From Candidatus Gastranaerophilales bacterium (GTDB taxonomy: Bacteria > Cyanobacteriota > Vampirovibrionia > Gastranaerophilales > Gastranaerophilaceae), in contig CAAHDT010000003.1 of the NCBI GenBank assembly GCA_900770525.1, forward strand, positions 55,829-119,828: DNA of 64,000 nucleotides, in the 5' to 3' direction. Shown here in pieces: positions 62,857 to 64,000 of the stretch. The notes beneath the pieces are model-generated. The model saw only the letters and a program-made list of their open reading frames with translations. It was not told the DNA's origin and ran no database searches. Positions within the stretch are counted from its first letter, which is position 1; every line of letters starts with the position of its first letter. The position numbers were made by a program, and so were the translations under genes.

Positions 62857-63969
62857 TTAATCACCTAGGCAAACCGCCTGAAAGTAGCTGTAGTCGCGGA
62901 GGTAAGCGTTGTAGTCCGAGCCCGTAGAGTCGAAGTGGCGGTTGAGCGCGAGGTAGCTATGGTGCTCCTCACCCGACCAAAGGTAGAAGGGAGGAGAGGT
63001 AAAGCCTAGAGCAGTTGCTGCATCCTGATCCCATTTAAGACCATCTTTGTTTTCTTTAGCTCCTATACTTGGATTCCCCTTGTATAGTTGACTTGCTAGT
63101 TTTGCTAGGTCATCCATCGTTGGCATTTTGCTTACCCCTCCACATTGTTTTACGGCACCTGCCCAGTAATCAGTGTTACCACACCAGTTTGTATAGCAAC
63201 ACTGTTTTATACCTAAATTATCTTTTTGAGCCATACACTCATCATATGTTAGTGGTTTTGGGGAGAATGGAGCTCCAAAACATTTGCCGTCTAGTTCAAA
63301 TGCGCAGGCATTACCTAACTTGTTTGCGTTAAATAAAACTACATCATTACTCAGCTTATTAGGTTTACCAGTGCCATTTATCTCATACACCGCGGCTACA
63401 CAACTTGCAGATGAGTTGCTTAATGGTTTATTATCTGTTGTTGTCCAACTTAATTTTTCTAATGAGTCAATCGCTTTACATTTTTTGTTGTAGCTTAGTA
63501 TCATTGGGGTTCCGTCGGCAGTGACGATACCTACGTTATCGCTTGTGTAGTCGTTATCGTCATCATTATTCATGCCGAATTGTTTGCCTGTCTTGGTTTT
63601 AGATATATCCCAAGTTTTACCGTTGCCTAAGTCTACTGTATCATAAGGCCAACAACCTCTCAGGTTGCTTGCGTTACATCTTTTGGAGATTTTTAAGTGT
63701 TTTTGTAGTTCGTCCACAAATGCGTCTGTGCTATCGTAAGGTCCTATAAGGTTAAGGCGTGCCATCTTCTCGGTGGCTAATGAAAACTTATACTGGACGC
63801 TACGGGAGCGCTCCGCGCGGACTTTTGACTGGATGTTGGTTAATAGTGCAGGTAATGTTAATGCGGCTACCACGCCGATTATGCCAAGGGTGATGAGGAC
63901 TTCGGCGAGGGTGAAAGCTCTTTTTTCTGCTTGACTGTTTTCTTTGTGACTGTGTTGAGTGGTGCCCAA
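62857..63969 (-). CDS. Type IV prepilin-like protein, start possibly beyond the window
   Basis: At least 370 residues. A long polar leader (GTTQHSHKENSQAEKR) precedes the prepilin motif AFTLAEVLITLGIIGV, Glu5 present, then a helix, and a body with several Cys (CNASNLRGC, KCFG, QCCYTNWCGN) and an Asp/Asn loop NNDDDNDYTSDN. The listed start is TTG 63969; the frame stays open to the window edge, so the true start may lie outside. Like the 7.1 kb prepilin in its leader but with a different body. Confidence 0.8.
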   Translation of the reverse strand: MGTTQHSHKENSQAEKRAFTLAEVLITLGIIGVVAALTLPALLTNIQSKVRAERSRSVQYKFSLATEKMARLNLIGPYDSTDAFVDELQKHLKISKRCNASNLRGCWPYDTVDLGNGKTWDISKTKTGKQFGMNNDDDNDYTSDNVGIVTADGTPMILSYNKKCKAIDSLEKLSWTTTDNKPLSNSSASCVAAVYEINGTGKPNKLSNDVVLFNANKLGNACAFELDGKCFGAPFSPKPLTYDECMAQKDNLGIKQCCYTNWCGNTDYWAGAVKQCGGVSKMPTMDDLAKLASQLYKGNPSIGAKENKDGLKWDQDAATALGFTSPPFYLWSGEEHHSYLALNRHFDSTGSDYNAYLRDYSYFQAVCLGD

Positions 63970-64000
63970 AACCCTGTCATTACAGCTTAGAAGAGTACCC

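Overview
The window is AT-rich, gene-dense DNA that I read as chromosome of a non-photosynthetic gut cyanobacterium (Candidatus Gastranaerophilales / Melainabacteria). The grounds are: two prepilins with the FTLAEVLITLGIIGV leader typical of that group; a Ski2-like DSHCT helicase of the cyanobacterial/plastid type; a cluster of small orphan proteins with a shared N-terminal Phe motif; and a leukotoxin-like adhesin. This is inference from protein families; no rRNA is present to confirm it.

Layout. (1) 1-9.7 kb: a large-type SRP RNA, a ChbG/YdjC deacetylase, a phospholipase D-like protein with a nuclease-like N-terminus, the Ski2-like helicase, a NAGPA-type phosphodiester glycosidase behind a structured leader, an XRE regulator divergent from a prepilin gene, then recO and pilT. 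(2) 10.1-34.7 kb: a minus-strand morphogenesis operon of a contractile-tailed (Pam3/E217-like) phage, running right to left: zinc-finger protein, terL, portal, [kelch cargo], lipase-protease fusion, cement, major capsid, connectors, sheath, tube, tail chaperone with a -1 frameshift, [TPR cargo on the opposite strand], tape measure, baseplate, fibre, a small hydrophobic peptide, holin, accessory lysis genes and amidase. No integrase, transposase, replication gene, CI-type repressor or recognisable small terminase is present. (3) 35.0-37.3 kb: a small membrane protein and two tandem WYL regulators resembling PafB/PafC in layout. (4) 37.5-46.4 kb: a possible ncRNA, anmK, secA, and a minus-strand group pgpH-ybeY-dgkA plus a GT2 glycosyltransferase. 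(5) 46.5-61.5 kb: the adhesin, leuS-lepB-polyprenyl synthase, a DegT aminotransferase, TPR protein, lineage-type small proteins and a hybrid histidine kinase. (6) 61.5-62.8 kb: a dense cluster of interspersed repeats, related to a copy inside the phage region. (7) A second prepilin runs to the right edge.

How it works together. The phage block has every part needed for a DNA-packaging contractile particle and for lysis, but nothing to excise or replicate itself. It sits between housekeeping genes, carries two host-like cargo genes and a genomic dispersed repeat, and has intrinsic terminators inside the operon that must be read through. It is therefore either a decayed prophage or a domesticated particle (gene-transfer-agent-like), possibly controlled by the neighbouring WYL pair. 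The most useful new observations are the U UUU UUC frameshift site, the lipase fused to the capsid protease, direct repeats bracketing a cargo gene, a candidate type I toxin-antitoxin module by the holin, and the compact large SRP RNA whose 3' end forbids the longer start of the deacetylase gene.
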